From contig NZ_JHXX01000006.1 in NCBI RefSeq assembly GCF_000621605.1, forward strand, positions 1 to 64,000: DNA of 64,000 bases, in the 5' to 3' direction. A program made the translations under genes and the position numbers. The notes beneath the pieces are model-generated. The model worked only from the letters and a program-made list of their open reading frames with translations. It was not told where the DNA came from and searched no databases. The DNA is from Butyrivibrio sp. MC2021 (GTDB lineage Bacteria; Bacillota; Clostridia; Lachnospirales; Lachnospiraceae). Below are positions 1-7,523 of the stretch, one piece after another (within the stretch, counting starts at the first letter, position 1; each line of letters begins with the position of its first letter).

Positions 1-6
1 TAGACA

Positions 7-22
7 ATATGTAATGACCTCC
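7..22 (+). repeat. left subterminal inverted repeat of the IS
   Basis: ATATGTAATGACCTCC is the exact reverse complement of bases 1635-1650. The match stops on both sides, so the repeat is 16 bp long. Confidence 0.85.
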
Positions 23-109
23 ATTTTGTAGCAACGTGGATTCACCTGTATACTAAAGATGTCGAGTCAATGGTAACAGGGATTACCGCATACAAAAGGA
101 GGTCACTAA

Positions 110-1228
110 ATGAATAATAACACAGTTTACGTAGGTATGGATGTCCATAAGGAAAGTTTTACACTTTGCGCTTATACAATTGAAGTCGAAAAAGGTTTGT
201 ATTACCAGCGTACTTCAGCAGATTACAAAGCAGTTTTAAAGTATCTTGAATTCCTTCGCTCAATCTACGGTAACGATACTACATTTATATGCGGTTATGA
301 AGCCGGGTGTCTTGGCTATACTTTATATCATCAGCTAACAGACCGAAATGTTAACTGTGTGATACTAGCGCCATCTACCATGCTTTCTCAGCGTAATAAC
401 AAGAGAATAAAAACTGATAAGCGTGATGCTGAGCTTATTGGCAGATGTTTGTGTCAAAACAATTATAGTCCAGTACATATTCCTACTGCCAAAGATGAAC
501 AGACTAAAGAATATCTGCGCATGCGGAATGATCATAAACTTGCACTAAAAAAGATCAAACAACAAATTCAGTCTTTTTGCCTTCGCCACGACTATAGATA
601 CGAAAGTAAAAGTCACTGGACAATAGCACATATCAATTGGTTAAAAGCATTAAAACCCGAAGGTTTATATAAAGAGATTCTTGATGAGTACTTGCTTACA
701 TATGCTACGCTTACTGATAAAATAGAACGTCTTGATAAGCGAATCGAAGAACTTGCATCAGTAGATGAATACAGAGAATCTGTAAAAAAGCTATGTTGTT
801 TCATTGGTATTCAGACTCATTCTGCATTATCAGTTATTGTTGAGGTCGGAGATTTTAATCGTTTTTCTTCCGCAGAAAAGTTTGCCTCATATATAGGACT
901 TGTTCCTGGCGAAGCATCCAGTGGAGACGATACCACTAGGCTTAGCATTACAAAAGCAGGAAATAGTCACGTACGAACTCTGTTAACAGAAGCATCTCAA
1001 TGCTATACTAGAGGCAGAGTTGGTTACAAATCCAAAACAATCAAAGCTCGTCAAAATGGAAATACTCCACAAGTTATTGCATATGCAGATAAAGCTAATG
1101 AACGTCTGAAACGCAAATACTACAAAATGGTATTAAATAATGGAAAAAAGCGAAATGTGGCAATAATGGCAGTTGCAAGAGAACTCGCTTGCTTTATGTG
1201 GGGCATGATGACCGATAATATAGCTTAA
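110..1228 (+). CDS. IS110/IS1111 family transposase (DEDD recombinase)
   Basis: The 372-residue protein has the N-terminal RuvC-like DEDD domain: Asp in GMDVHK (about residue 11), Glu in GYEAG, and the paired Asp of KTDKRDA. It also has the C-terminal Transposase_20 domain, with GDF.R, YIGL.P, the SSG serine region and TKAGNSHVR. Family members cut and join DNA through the Asp/Glu site plus a C-terminal Ser, guided by a bridge RNA made from the element's non-coding end. The start is set by AAAGGAGG six bases upstream. Length is normal for the family and no frameshift is seen, so the element may be active. Confidence 0.93.
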   Translation: MNNNTVYVGMDVHKESFTLCAYTIEVEKGLYYQRTSADYKAVLKYLEFLRSIYGNDTTFICGYEAGCLGYTLYHQLTDRNVNCVILAPSTMLSQRNNKRIKTDKRDAELIGRCLCQNNYSPVHIPTAKDEQTKEYLRMRNDHKLALKKIKQQIQSFCLRHDYRYESKSHWTIAHINWLKALKPEGLYKEILDEYLLTYATLTDKIERLDKRIEELASVDEYRESVKKLCCFIGIQTHSALSVIVEVGDFNRFSSAEKFASYIGLVPGEASSGDDTTRLSITKAGNSHVRTLLTEASQCYTRGRVGYKSKTIKARQNGNTPQVIAYADKANERLKRKYYKMVLNNGKKRNVAIMAVARELACFMWGMMTDNIA

Positions 1229-1634
1229 TCTGTTATAACAGTGCGCTGCTAATCTCAAGGCCAAGCCGCCCAAGGCGGTGCTTCGCAGCCTTGACATCAT
1301 CATCCCACTGTTATAGTGGGTAATCAAGCAGATGTAAGATGGCTTACGCCATTTACATCTGGCCAAAACAAAAGCAACAACTGAAGACATCTTGAAAGGG
1401 CTTCGGCCATTTCAAGGTTCGAGCTATCTACGATAATTCTATGTTGGCACGGAGCAATCTGTGATCCACGATGGTAGACGGTAGAGCTCACGGCGGACCA
1501 TTGACCTGTCGGTAACCAATCCACGTATATCAGAGTGGCCAATGCCGGGAACTGATACCCCGAGGCCCTTTCAAGGTGCCTTCAGAAACAACTAAATAAT
1601 TATGTGGTGGATTCCTGTAAGCTTTCTCTTGACA
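1229..1634 (+). ncRNA. candidate bridge RNA region of the IS
   Basis: These 406 bases have no credible gene. They hold at least three strong hairpins: CCCACTG/TAGTGGG-type at 1304-1320, AGATGTAA/TTACATCT at 1330-1360, and CTTGAAA/TTTCAAG closed over a GGGC-TTCG-GCC core at 1391-1416. In IS1111-group elements the guide (bridge) RNA is encoded downstream of the transposase. Position, length and folding therefore suggest the bridge RNA lies here. The RNA ends and its target- and donor-binding loops cannot be assigned by eye. Confidence 0.55.
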
Positions 1635-1650
1635 GGAGGTCATTACATAT
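1635..1650 (-). repeat. right subterminal inverted repeat of the IS
   Basis: GGAGGTCATTACATAT is the exact reverse complement of bases 7-22. Abi_2 protein homology starts at the last codons of this repeat, so it marks the right junction. Confidence 0.85.
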
Positions 1651-2339
1651 CAGAATTATATCTGTTCAATGCAAATTTTAGGCAGTTACTCTTCCCGCTG
1701 ATTGAGAAAATAGAAATTAATGCTAGATGCAGAATAGGAAATTACGTATCTGAGCACTATGGTGTACTTGGATATAAGGACAAAGACAATTTTGTTGACG
1801 AAGAATATCATAAACAATTTATGTCAGATATTAACGAAGAAATAAGGCGAAACTTGCGTGCTCCATTTGTAAAGAATTTCACGGAAAACTACGAGGGCAG
1901 AGATCTTCCCATGTATGCTCTTGTAGAGATATGCAGCTTTGGTACTTTATCTAAGTTTTTTAAGAACATGAAGAACTCCGACAAGAAGGCTATCGCAAAG
2001 TCTTTTGGTATCGGATATACATATTATGAAAGCTGGATTGAGTCTATCTCCTATGTCAGAAATATCTGTGCTCACTATGGCAGGATATACAATGCAAAAC
2101 TTGCTAAAAAGCCTATTCTTTATAAGCAATATACCGAAGCAGGAATAGATAATAACCGTATTTTTGCAGTTTTGCTCTGTATAAGTCATATTATTGAGAA
2201 AGATGCTCATTGGATAGGATTTCTTGAAAATGTAGAGAAATTGATAGATAAGTATTCAAATATCGATATTGGTTCCATGGGATTTCCAGAAAATTGGAAA
2301 ACCTATCTATATCCTCAACAATCAAAAGATGATGAATAA
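1647..2339 (+). pseudogene. 5'-truncated Abi_2 (AbiD/AbiF-type) HEPN protein
   Basis: The reading frame gives a typical Abi_2 core: ISELYLFNANFRQLLFPLIE, then a GVLGY segment, then SYVRNICAHYGRIYN. RNICAH is the R-x4-H motif of HEPN ribonucleases, so the catalytic centre is still present. Family proteins are about 300 residues and begin with a region ending in NYYR.SGY; that part is missing. Homology starts exactly at the right end of the IS, so the insertion removed or separated roughly the first 60-70 codons. The open frame continues upstream to an ATG at 1602 inside the IS, which could give a chimeric protein, but it has no good ribosome site. The missing half may lie upstream of base 1. 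Confidence 0.75.
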
Positions 2340-2446
2340 ATGTGGTCTTTGAAGTGGTCTTTGTTGAAGAGGAGAGTGCCGAAAACCTCCTTTCCATGCG
2401 GTTTTCGAAACGGGCTATTACTTCGAGCCCCGTCTATCGCTTTTTG
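2340..2446 (+). other. structured region after the HEPN gene, direct and inverted repeats
   Basis: GTGGTCTTTG occurs twice in tandem (2342 and 2354) and again as GTGGTCTTTT at about 2492. Two hairpins follow: CGAAAACC/GGTTTTCG at about 2378-2409, and ACGGGCT/AGCCCCGT at about 2410-2434, ahead of the terminator. This could be a small RNA partner of the Abi gene or the 3' end of its transcript. No coding frame is convincing. Confidence 0.4.
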
Positions 2447-2475
2447 AACCCCCAGATGTTTTCTGGGGGTTTTGT
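2447..2475 (+). terminator. rho-independent terminator after the HEPN gene
   Basis: A 10-bp perfect stem, AACCCCCAGA/TCTGGGGGTT, has a 5-base loop and is followed by TTTTG. It would stop transcription before the symporter fragment. Confidence 0.8.
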
Positions 2476-2478
2476 TAT

Positions 2479-3651
2479 TTGTGCCTCAAAAAAAGTGGTC
2501 TTTTGCTGCAAAACCATGCTGAGTTTGCAGCCACCTACATCAAGCCTTTTGGTACGATATTCCTGAACCTGGTTGAGTTCATTGTATGTCCTATCGTACT
2601 TTTCTCCATTTTGTCCGGCGTTGTATCCATGAGGGATATCAAAAAAGTCGGAAAGATCGGTGGAATTACTGTTGTTTACTACTTCTTAACAACAGCAGTT
2701 GCCATCACCATCGGACTGTTTGTTGGTAATCTCTTTAAGGGAAGCTTCCCTGTTCTGACAACCGCAAGTCTTACCTATGAAGTACCTGCAGCCATTAACG
2801 GAATGGATGTTTTGGTTGGCATCTTCCCTTCCAATTTCCTGATGCCCATCACAGAAGCCAACATGCTCCAGGTAATCGTCATGGCTATTCTGATTGGCTT
2901 TTCAGTAATCCTGCTTGGCGAAAAAGGCGAACCGGCCATTTTTGGAATAAATGTTTGTAACGATGTTTCCATGAAATGCATGGAAATGATCCTGAAGCTG
3001 TCTCCCATCGGTGTTTTCTGTCTACTGACTCCTGTTGTAGCAGCCAACGGCCCACAGGTTATCGGATCCCTTGCCATGGTTCTTCTGACAGCTTACATTT
3101 GCTACGTGCTTCACGCTGTTGTTGTATATTCACTCACTGTTTCCACCCTTGGACGTATTTCTCCTTTGAAGTTTTTCAAAGGAATGCTTCCGGCTATCAT
3201 GTTTGCTTTTTCCAGTGCATCTTCAGTAGGAACCCTTCCTCTTAACCTGGAATGCACACAAAAGCTCGGCGCATCTAAGGAAGTTTCAAGCTTTGTACTT
3301 CCTCTTGGAGCCACCATCAACATGGACGGAACAGCGATCTATCAGGGTGTCTGCGCTATCTTCATTGCATCCTGCTATGGTATCAATCTTACATTCTCAC
3401 AGATGATGACCATCGTTTTGACAGCTACCCTGGCCTCCGTAGGAACAGCAGGTGTTCCCGGCGCCGGTATGGTAATGCTGGCAATGGTTCTTACATCCGT
3501 AGGACTTCCGGTCGACGGTATCGCACTGGTTGCCGGCGTTGACAGAATCTTTGATATGGGAAGAACCACCCTGAACATCACAGGTGATGCATCCTGCGCA
3601 GTAATCGTATCAAGCCTGGTTGATCGCAAAAGAGCAAAAAGCAAAGCGTAA
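2479..3651 (+). pseudogene. dicarboxylate/amino acid:cation (DAACS) symporter lacking its first membrane segment
   Basis: The frame matches the GltP/SstT/GltPh family from TYIKPFGTIFLN onward. It keeps the serine-rich HP1 (SSASSVGT), the TM7 NMDGT motif, the HP2 loop (ASVGTAGVPGAG) and TM8 DRIFDMGRTTLN, so the substrate and sodium sites are intact. In GltPh the KPFG motif is near residue 50, but here it is near residue 22. About 27 residues, including TM1, are absent. The only start is a TTG at 2479 without a ribosome site, just after a terminator. The gene was probably cut when the HEPN/IS cassette arrived. A functional short form cannot be ruled out. Confidence 0.75.
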
Positions 3652-3669
3652 AAGATAATAAAAATAATG

Positions 3670-3705
3670 AAAGCCTCATGTGCCCGCCAAGGCCATGAGG
3701 CTTTT
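3670..3705. terminator. bidirectional terminator
   Basis: AAAGCCTCATG/CATGAGGCTTT forms an 11-bp stem with T-rich tracts on both sides. It sits between the convergent symporter and Nudix genes. Confidence 0.85.
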
Positions 3706-3720
3706 TCTTTGATTGTGGTG

Positions 3721-4251
3721 TTACTGCCGGTAAAGCTTCTCTCCGTTATATATCGCCACTCCGGCTTCAGGCTCTCTCCAGATATTAATGAATAGCCTGT
3801 CAAAATCGTTTATTTCCTCCGGCACATTATCTTTATCAAAGAATCTGTGCTCTAAGACTTCTTCCGGATCGTTCTTTATCTCGCCGAAAAACTCTTTTGT
3901 CCGAAAGACCACACACGAGGCGTAGCAAATATCCCCGTTTGGATAAGTGATAAACCTGTCAGGGCCGTTACAGATGGCAGACAGCTTCATTTCTCCCAGC
4001 TCAATTCCCGCTTCTTCCCTGGCTTCACGCCTTGCGCCCTGTTCGAAGCTCTCGCCGATTTCCATTCCGCCGCCTATAATTCCCCATTTGCCGTTGTCTT
4101 TGCGCTTCTGGAGCAGGATCTCGCCCTTTTCATTTTCAATGATGGTGCCTACTCCAATGGTGATGAGGGGCGCATGACCCACATGCTTTCTCATGACATT
4201 TATGTAGCCGCCTTCTTTTTTGTAATTCTCAATATATTCCCCAATGTTCAT
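3721..4251 (-). CDS. Nudix hydrolase
   Basis: A 176-residue protein with a complete Nudix box at residues 61-83 (G-x5-E-x7-REAREEAGI), the Mg-binding signature of enzymes that cleave nucleoside diphosphates linked to another group. The N-terminal HAPLITIGVGTII strand and the GKWGIIGG lead-in are typical. The substrate is not predictable. It is transcribed from a MerR-type promoter (4292-4322) that shares its dyad with the promoter of the MerR-methyltransferase gene 4.5 kb away. The first codons (ATGAACATTGGGGA) also resemble those of that regulator (ATGAGTATTGGGGA), which supports this start. AAAGGAT at about 10 bases upstream is the likely ribosome site. Confidence 0.9.
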   Translation of the reverse strand: MNIGEYIENYKKEGGYINVMRKHVGHAPLITIGVGTIIENEKGEILLQKRKDNGKWGIIGGGMEIGESFEQGARREAREEAGIELGEMKLSAICNGPDRFITYPNGDICYASCVVFRTKEFFGEIKNDPEEVLEHRFFDKDNVPEEINDFDRLFINIWREPEAGVAIYNGEKLYRQ

Positions 4252-4291
4252 TTTGCTTTATCCTTTCTGCTTGTTTTGTTATCTTACCGAA

Positions 4292-4322
4292 AGGATAAGG
4301 CCTGCCCCTGGGGCCAGGTCAA
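4292..4322 (-). promoter_or_regulatory. MerR-type promoter/operator, copy A (Nudix gene)
   Basis: On the minus strand, -35 TTGACC (4317-4322) and -10 TATCCT (4292-4297) are separated by exactly 19 bp. The spacer holds the dyad CCTGGCCCCAGGGGCAGG, 7 of 8 symmetric pairs matching. A 19-bp spacer with a central dyad is the hallmark of MerR-activated promoters. Confidence 0.8.
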
Positions 4323-4334
4323 TAGGGCATTTCG

Positions 4335-5651
4335 TCAATTACAAAGCTTTTCGATTATCTTTTTCTGAAGATCCGCTCCGATACCTATGGCCTCAAAATA
4401 CTTATTTGCTGTGCCGTACTTATCTTCCATCAGTTCAAAAAATCTGATCATATTGTTCTCATTGGGAATAACAATGTTCATATCAATATCAGGGTTCTTC
4501 TCATGTATGATTTCGAAGCGGGGCTGCTCGTTCTCTTTTGTTCGCATATAATCAAAAACGATGTCGCTCTTTCTGATACCGCAAAGCCAAAGGATAAGGG
4601 CCGAATTGACGCCGGTTCTGTCTTTTCCCGCATGACAGTTAAACATTACTCCGTAGGGTGCGTTGGCTATAGTCCTGAAGAACTCACCGGTGTTGGGAGA
4701 ATGGGCAATCTTGAAATAACTCTCCGGCACAGCCTCTACGCTCTCCGGAATTCCGCTTCCCTCAACGATAGGAATGTCGCAGTAATTAAAGCCTTCCATT
4801 CCGGCAAGCCCATGGGGCCTCTCTTCCTTTTCCTCCCGGGATCTGGTGTCGATCAGTGTTGTGATTCCGGTATTCTTAAGGAACTCAATATCTTTTTCCG
4901 AAGGGTGAAGTGGTACATCGCTTCGTATAAGACGGCAGTATTTGGTATAGTTCTCCGTTCCGTCAATCCTGTATCCGCCCAGGTCTCTGGTGTTCAGGGT
5001 TGTCTCCAGCAGAGAATATACTCTGTTGACCCATGCGTTGTCGTAGCTCTCGATCAGCTTCCCGCCGCTTCTAAGAGCCTCCAGCTCCTTGGCGCAGAGC
5101 TCCACTGCCTCGGCGATATATTCGTCAGCCATTTCCCTGGTAAAAAAGAAAATGTCGTCATCTTCCACTTTTTCAAAATAACCGGCCATGGACTCCACCA
5201 GCCAGTTAACGTCAAAGGTTGCGATACTGTTTATCTCCTCGTTCTCAAATCCCGCAGAAATAGCAATATCGTTCTTAAGGCCATACCTTTCAGCCACATA
5301 GTAGTTTATTATGGAGTAGTCCTTATGGAGCTTGTCCACATTGCCCGGAATCATGGGGTTCCACTTGTACTTGTCGTAGACAAAATGCCTGTAGCAGATA
5401 TCCTGCACCAGATGCAGATAGTAGCCCAGATACAGGTCGTCGTTCTTCATCAGCTCCCCAAATTTTTCTCTGTAGAATTCAAAATTATAGGATTTCTTGT
5501 TTCGTCCCCAGATGAATGTATTGATATGTCCGGCCTGTCCCTTGCCGGCATCAGGAAGAATCGCTCCGAATTTGAGCCTGTTTAAATCCTTGAAGTCATA
5601 ACGTTTGGTAAGTTCGCAGGTAACCGCGAGATGCATGATGCTGGATGCCAT
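4335..5651 (-). CDS. phospholipase C-like domain fused to a tyrosine phosphatase
   Basis: The 438-residue protein starts at the ATG at 5651, which has AGAAGGAG 8 bases upstream; a longer frame to 5729 lacks a site. Residues 1-200 resemble zinc-dependent phospholipase C-like proteins: MASSIMHLAV, ILPDAG, and a His-rich YYLHLVQDICYRHF helix. Residues about 215-438 form a tyrosine/dual-specificity phosphatase of the Y_phosphatase3 type, with NTRDLGGY and the P-loop CHAGKDRTG (Cys339, Arg345). There is no signal peptide, so it is probably cytoplasmic. It lies downstream of MerR-type promoter B, separated from it by a 28-codon remnant. The substrate (phosphotyrosine, phosphoinositide or other) is unknown. 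Confidence 0.85.
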   Translation of the reverse strand: MASSIMHLAVTCELTKRYDFKDLNRLKFGAILPDAGKGQAGHINTFIWGRNKKSYNFEFYREKFGELMKNDDLYLGYYLHLVQDICYRHFVYDKYKWNPMIPGNVDKLHKDYSIINYYVAERYGLKNDIAISAGFENEEINSIATFDVNWLVESMAGYFEKVEDDDIFFFTREMADEYIAEAVELCAKELEALRSGGKLIESYDNAWVNRVYSLLETTLNTRDLGGYRIDGTENYTKYCRLIRSDVPLHPSEKDIEFLKNTGITTLIDTRSREEKEERPHGLAGMEGFNYCDIPIVEGSGIPESVEAVPESYFKIAHSPNTGEFFRTIANAPYGVMFNCHAGKDRTGVNSALILWLCGIRKSDIVFDYMRTKENEQPRFEIIHEKNPDIDMNIVIPNENNMIRFFELMEDKYGTANKYFEAIGIGADLQKKIIEKLCN

Positions 5652-5767
5652 ATTTACTGCTCCTTCTCTTCCGCTATTCTTGAATTTAACGATATTCCTA
5701 TTATTAACGTTCCCGGCAATAGGCGTCAACCTGGGATTTTAATGAAATCAAGGAAAGCTTTAAGAAG

Positions 5768-5854
5768 CTACGGCAATTCCTCTTTTCCTGAAGAAATATT
5801 CATTTTTTCTGCGACTCTGTAAGCAACTTCCATGTGTGTCATCTGTCCCGCCAT
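5768..5854 (-). pseudogene. 28-codon remnant of a zinc-dependent phospholipase C-like gene
   Basis: GTGGAGGAAAAAGTA precedes an ATG at 5854 that encodes MAGQMTHMEVAYRVAEKM and ten further residues, then TAG at 5768. A start of the MAG.MTH type is usual for phospholipase C-like proteins of this class, which run to over 200 residues. The promoter (copy B) and ribosome site are intact, so the short peptide is probably still made. About 115 bases later the complete fusion gene begins with a similar N-terminus. The likeliest history is a tandem pair in which the first copy was deleted down to its start. Confidence 0.6.
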
Positions 5855-5896
5855 TACTTTTTCCTCCACATTTGCCTTTTTTAAAGTAATACTGAA

Positions 5897-5927
5897 ATAA
5901 TAAAGCCTGCCCCAGGGGCGAAGTCAA
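5897..5927 (-). promoter_or_regulatory. MerR-type promoter/operator, copy B (phosphatase unit)
   Basis: On the minus strand, -35 TTGACT (5922-5927) and -10 TATTAT (5897-5902) have an exact 19-bp spacer containing CGCCCCTGGGGCAGG. The half-site GGGGCAGG is identical to copy A. It overlaps the upstream region of the divergent 2H-Nudix-GNAT gene, whose own -10 TATAAT is at 5939-5944. Confidence 0.78.
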
Positions 5928-5984
5928 CGCCAAATGTGTATAATGGAAATTAATGGACCATGGGGACGGGGGTGATGGATCATA

Positions 5985-7469
5985 ATGCTAAGAACAATAA
6001 TGATATTTCCACAATTCAATAATATAGAGATCATAGATGAAATCAGGGATAGATTCGATCCTTTAGCAAAGCTGGTTCGCCCACATATCACCCTGGTTTT
6101 TCCCTTTGATTCCGAAATGACCAATGAAGAATTGGAAGAGAAGCTCACAAGCAGTCTAAAGAACGTAGGCCCTTTTGAACTGACATTGCATGGGTTCAGC
6201 AAATCATCCGACAATTATCTCTTTCTGGATATAGAAAAGGGAAAAGAAATAATTGAGGCCATACATGATGAGCTTTATTCAGAACATTTCAAAGAATTCT
6301 ATCTCGATATTCCTTACATCCCTCATATAACTGTTGGAAAACTTGGCAGCGAGCAAGAGTTAAACGCAGCCTATGAATATGTAAAAAACCTCGATGTCAG
6401 CTTTCAAACTGTAGTGGATAAGATTTCTGTGGAGATGATCGGCGAACACGAGGAGTCAATCATAGTTATTGAGAAAATGCTTTTTGGAACTTTTACATGG
6501 TTTAAATCTCCCGTTCCTGAGGGCCTTCCGGTCAAGCAGGTTTATGGCGTTGTCTTCTCCAATGATGGAAGAACCCTTCTTCACATAGAGGACGGCAGGT
6601 ACAAGCTGACCGGCGGAAAGCCTGAGAATGGCGAGTCTTTCGAAGAGACTCTTTGCAGGGAATATGTGGAAGAAGTAAACGTAGAACTGACAGATGTACA
6701 TTATCTTGGTTATCTTCTGGTGAATGACAATGGCAATAAATATGCTCAGGTCAGAATGATTGCCAGAATCAAGGATATAGGCGAAAGCCACGTCGATCCT
6801 GCCACCGGAAAAGTGTATGGAAGAGAGCTGGTTACAGTAAATCAGGTCAAAAAGTATTTGAACTATAGTGATGTAGCAGGCAATCAGATGCTTGATGACG
6901 CTATAAGTATGGCCAAAGAAACCTTTGACCTTGATAATCCTTACTCCGAGCAAGGCAACGATCTGCTTCTGATTGAGCCCTCAGCAGAAACGAAAGAGGA
7001 AGCCCTTGAATATAAAAACGAGCACTTTACCGCCGGGGACATGGAGGTTCACGGAAGTGGCGGCCTGGCTTTCTATGATGATTATGATGAATGGCTCAGA
7101 CATATTGATGCCATAAGGGTATCAACCCCCGAGAGACCGATACAGACAAGCACGTTCTTCTCCAGGCGCGTATCCGATGGCAAGCTGATAGGCTGCATCA
7201 AGATCCATCATTCTCTTACGGATGACTTGAAGCTTGGCGGAAATATCGCTTATGGAATAAGACCCTCTGAGCGCGGTAAGGGTTATGGTAAAAAACAGCT
7301 GAAGCTGGCCTTAGCATATGCCAAACAGCTGCATATGGACCAGGTCATCATAGCCTGTGATAAGGCTAATATTGCATCAGCCGCTACAGCCAAGAGCTGC
7401 AAAGGAATACTCGTTAATGAGTTTGAAGAAGATGGAATGATTAAGCAACATTATTCTATAGAATTATAA
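5985..7469 (+). CDS. three-domain protein: 2H phosphoesterase, Nudix hydrolase, GNAT acetyltransferase
   Basis: A 494-residue protein. Residues 1-165 form a 2'-5' RNA ligase-like 2H phosphoesterase with two H-x-T motifs (HIT at 34-36 and 114-116). Residues about 180-310 form a Nudix domain with box 211-233, in which the usual Gly is Asn (REYVEEVNV). Residues about 328-494 form a GNAT acetyltransferase with the acetyl-CoA loop ERGKGYGKK near 429-437. A run of three small-molecule-modifying domains suggests work on one nucleotide-like or antibiotic-like substrate, but this is inference. It diverges from the phosphatase unit across operator B. The ribosome site (GGGGTGA about 10 bases upstream) is weak; ATG at 6000 is an alternative start. 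Confidence 0.85.
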   Translation: MLRTIMIFPQFNNIEIIDEIRDRFDPLAKLVRPHITLVFPFDSEMTNEELEEKLTSSLKNVGPFELTLHGFSKSSDNYLFLDIEKGKEIIEAIHDELYSEHFKEFYLDIPYIPHITVGKLGSEQELNAAYEYVKNLDVSFQTVVDKISVEMIGEHEESIIVIEKMLFGTFTWFKSPVPEGLPVKQVYGVVFSNDGRTLLHIEDGRYKLTGGKPENGESFEETLCREYVEEVNVELTDVHYLGYLLVNDNGNKYAQVRMIARIKDIGESHVDPATGKVYGRELVTVNQVKKYLNYSDVAGNQMLDDAISMAKETFDLDNPYSEQGNDLLLIEPSAETKEEALEYKNEHFTAGDMEVHGSGGLAFYDDYDEWLRHIDAIRVSTPERPIQTSTFFSRRVSDGKLIGCIKIHHSLTDDLKLGGNIAYGIRPSERGKGYGKKQLKLALAYAKQLHMDQVIIACDKANIASAATAKSCKGILVNEFEEDGMIKQHYSIEL

Positions 7470-7476
7470 AAGAAAA

Positions 7477-7503
7477 CGCCCTGTTAACCCAGTAACAGAG
7501 CGC
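7477..7503 (-). terminator. terminator of the MerR-methyltransferase gene
   Basis: Read on the minus strand, GCGCTCTGTTA/TAACAGGGCG is followed by TTTTCTTTT. It lies between convergent genes and may act weakly on the plus strand. Confidence 0.7.
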
Positions 7504-7523
7504 TTCTTATCGTATTACCCATT

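Larger units (their letters stand above)
1..1655 (+). mobile_element. IS110-family (IS1111-type) insertion sequence
   Basis: A DEDD transposase gene (110-1228) lies between a perfect 16-bp inverted repeat at 7-22 (ATATGTAATGACCTCC) and 1635-1650. The repeats sit a few bases inside the likely ends, and the long non-coding stretch follows the transposase; both are known traits of the IS1111 subgroup of IS110. The exact ends are not fixed: the left end is at or just before base 1, and the right end is near 1650-1656, where reading-frame homology to an Abi_2 protein resumes. IS110-family elements leave no long target duplication, so none is expected. Confidence 0.8.

Noticed and set aside
4503..5585. 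360-residue open frame on the plus strand
   Set aside because: Antisense shadow of the phosphatase fusion; no ribosome site and no recognisable domain.
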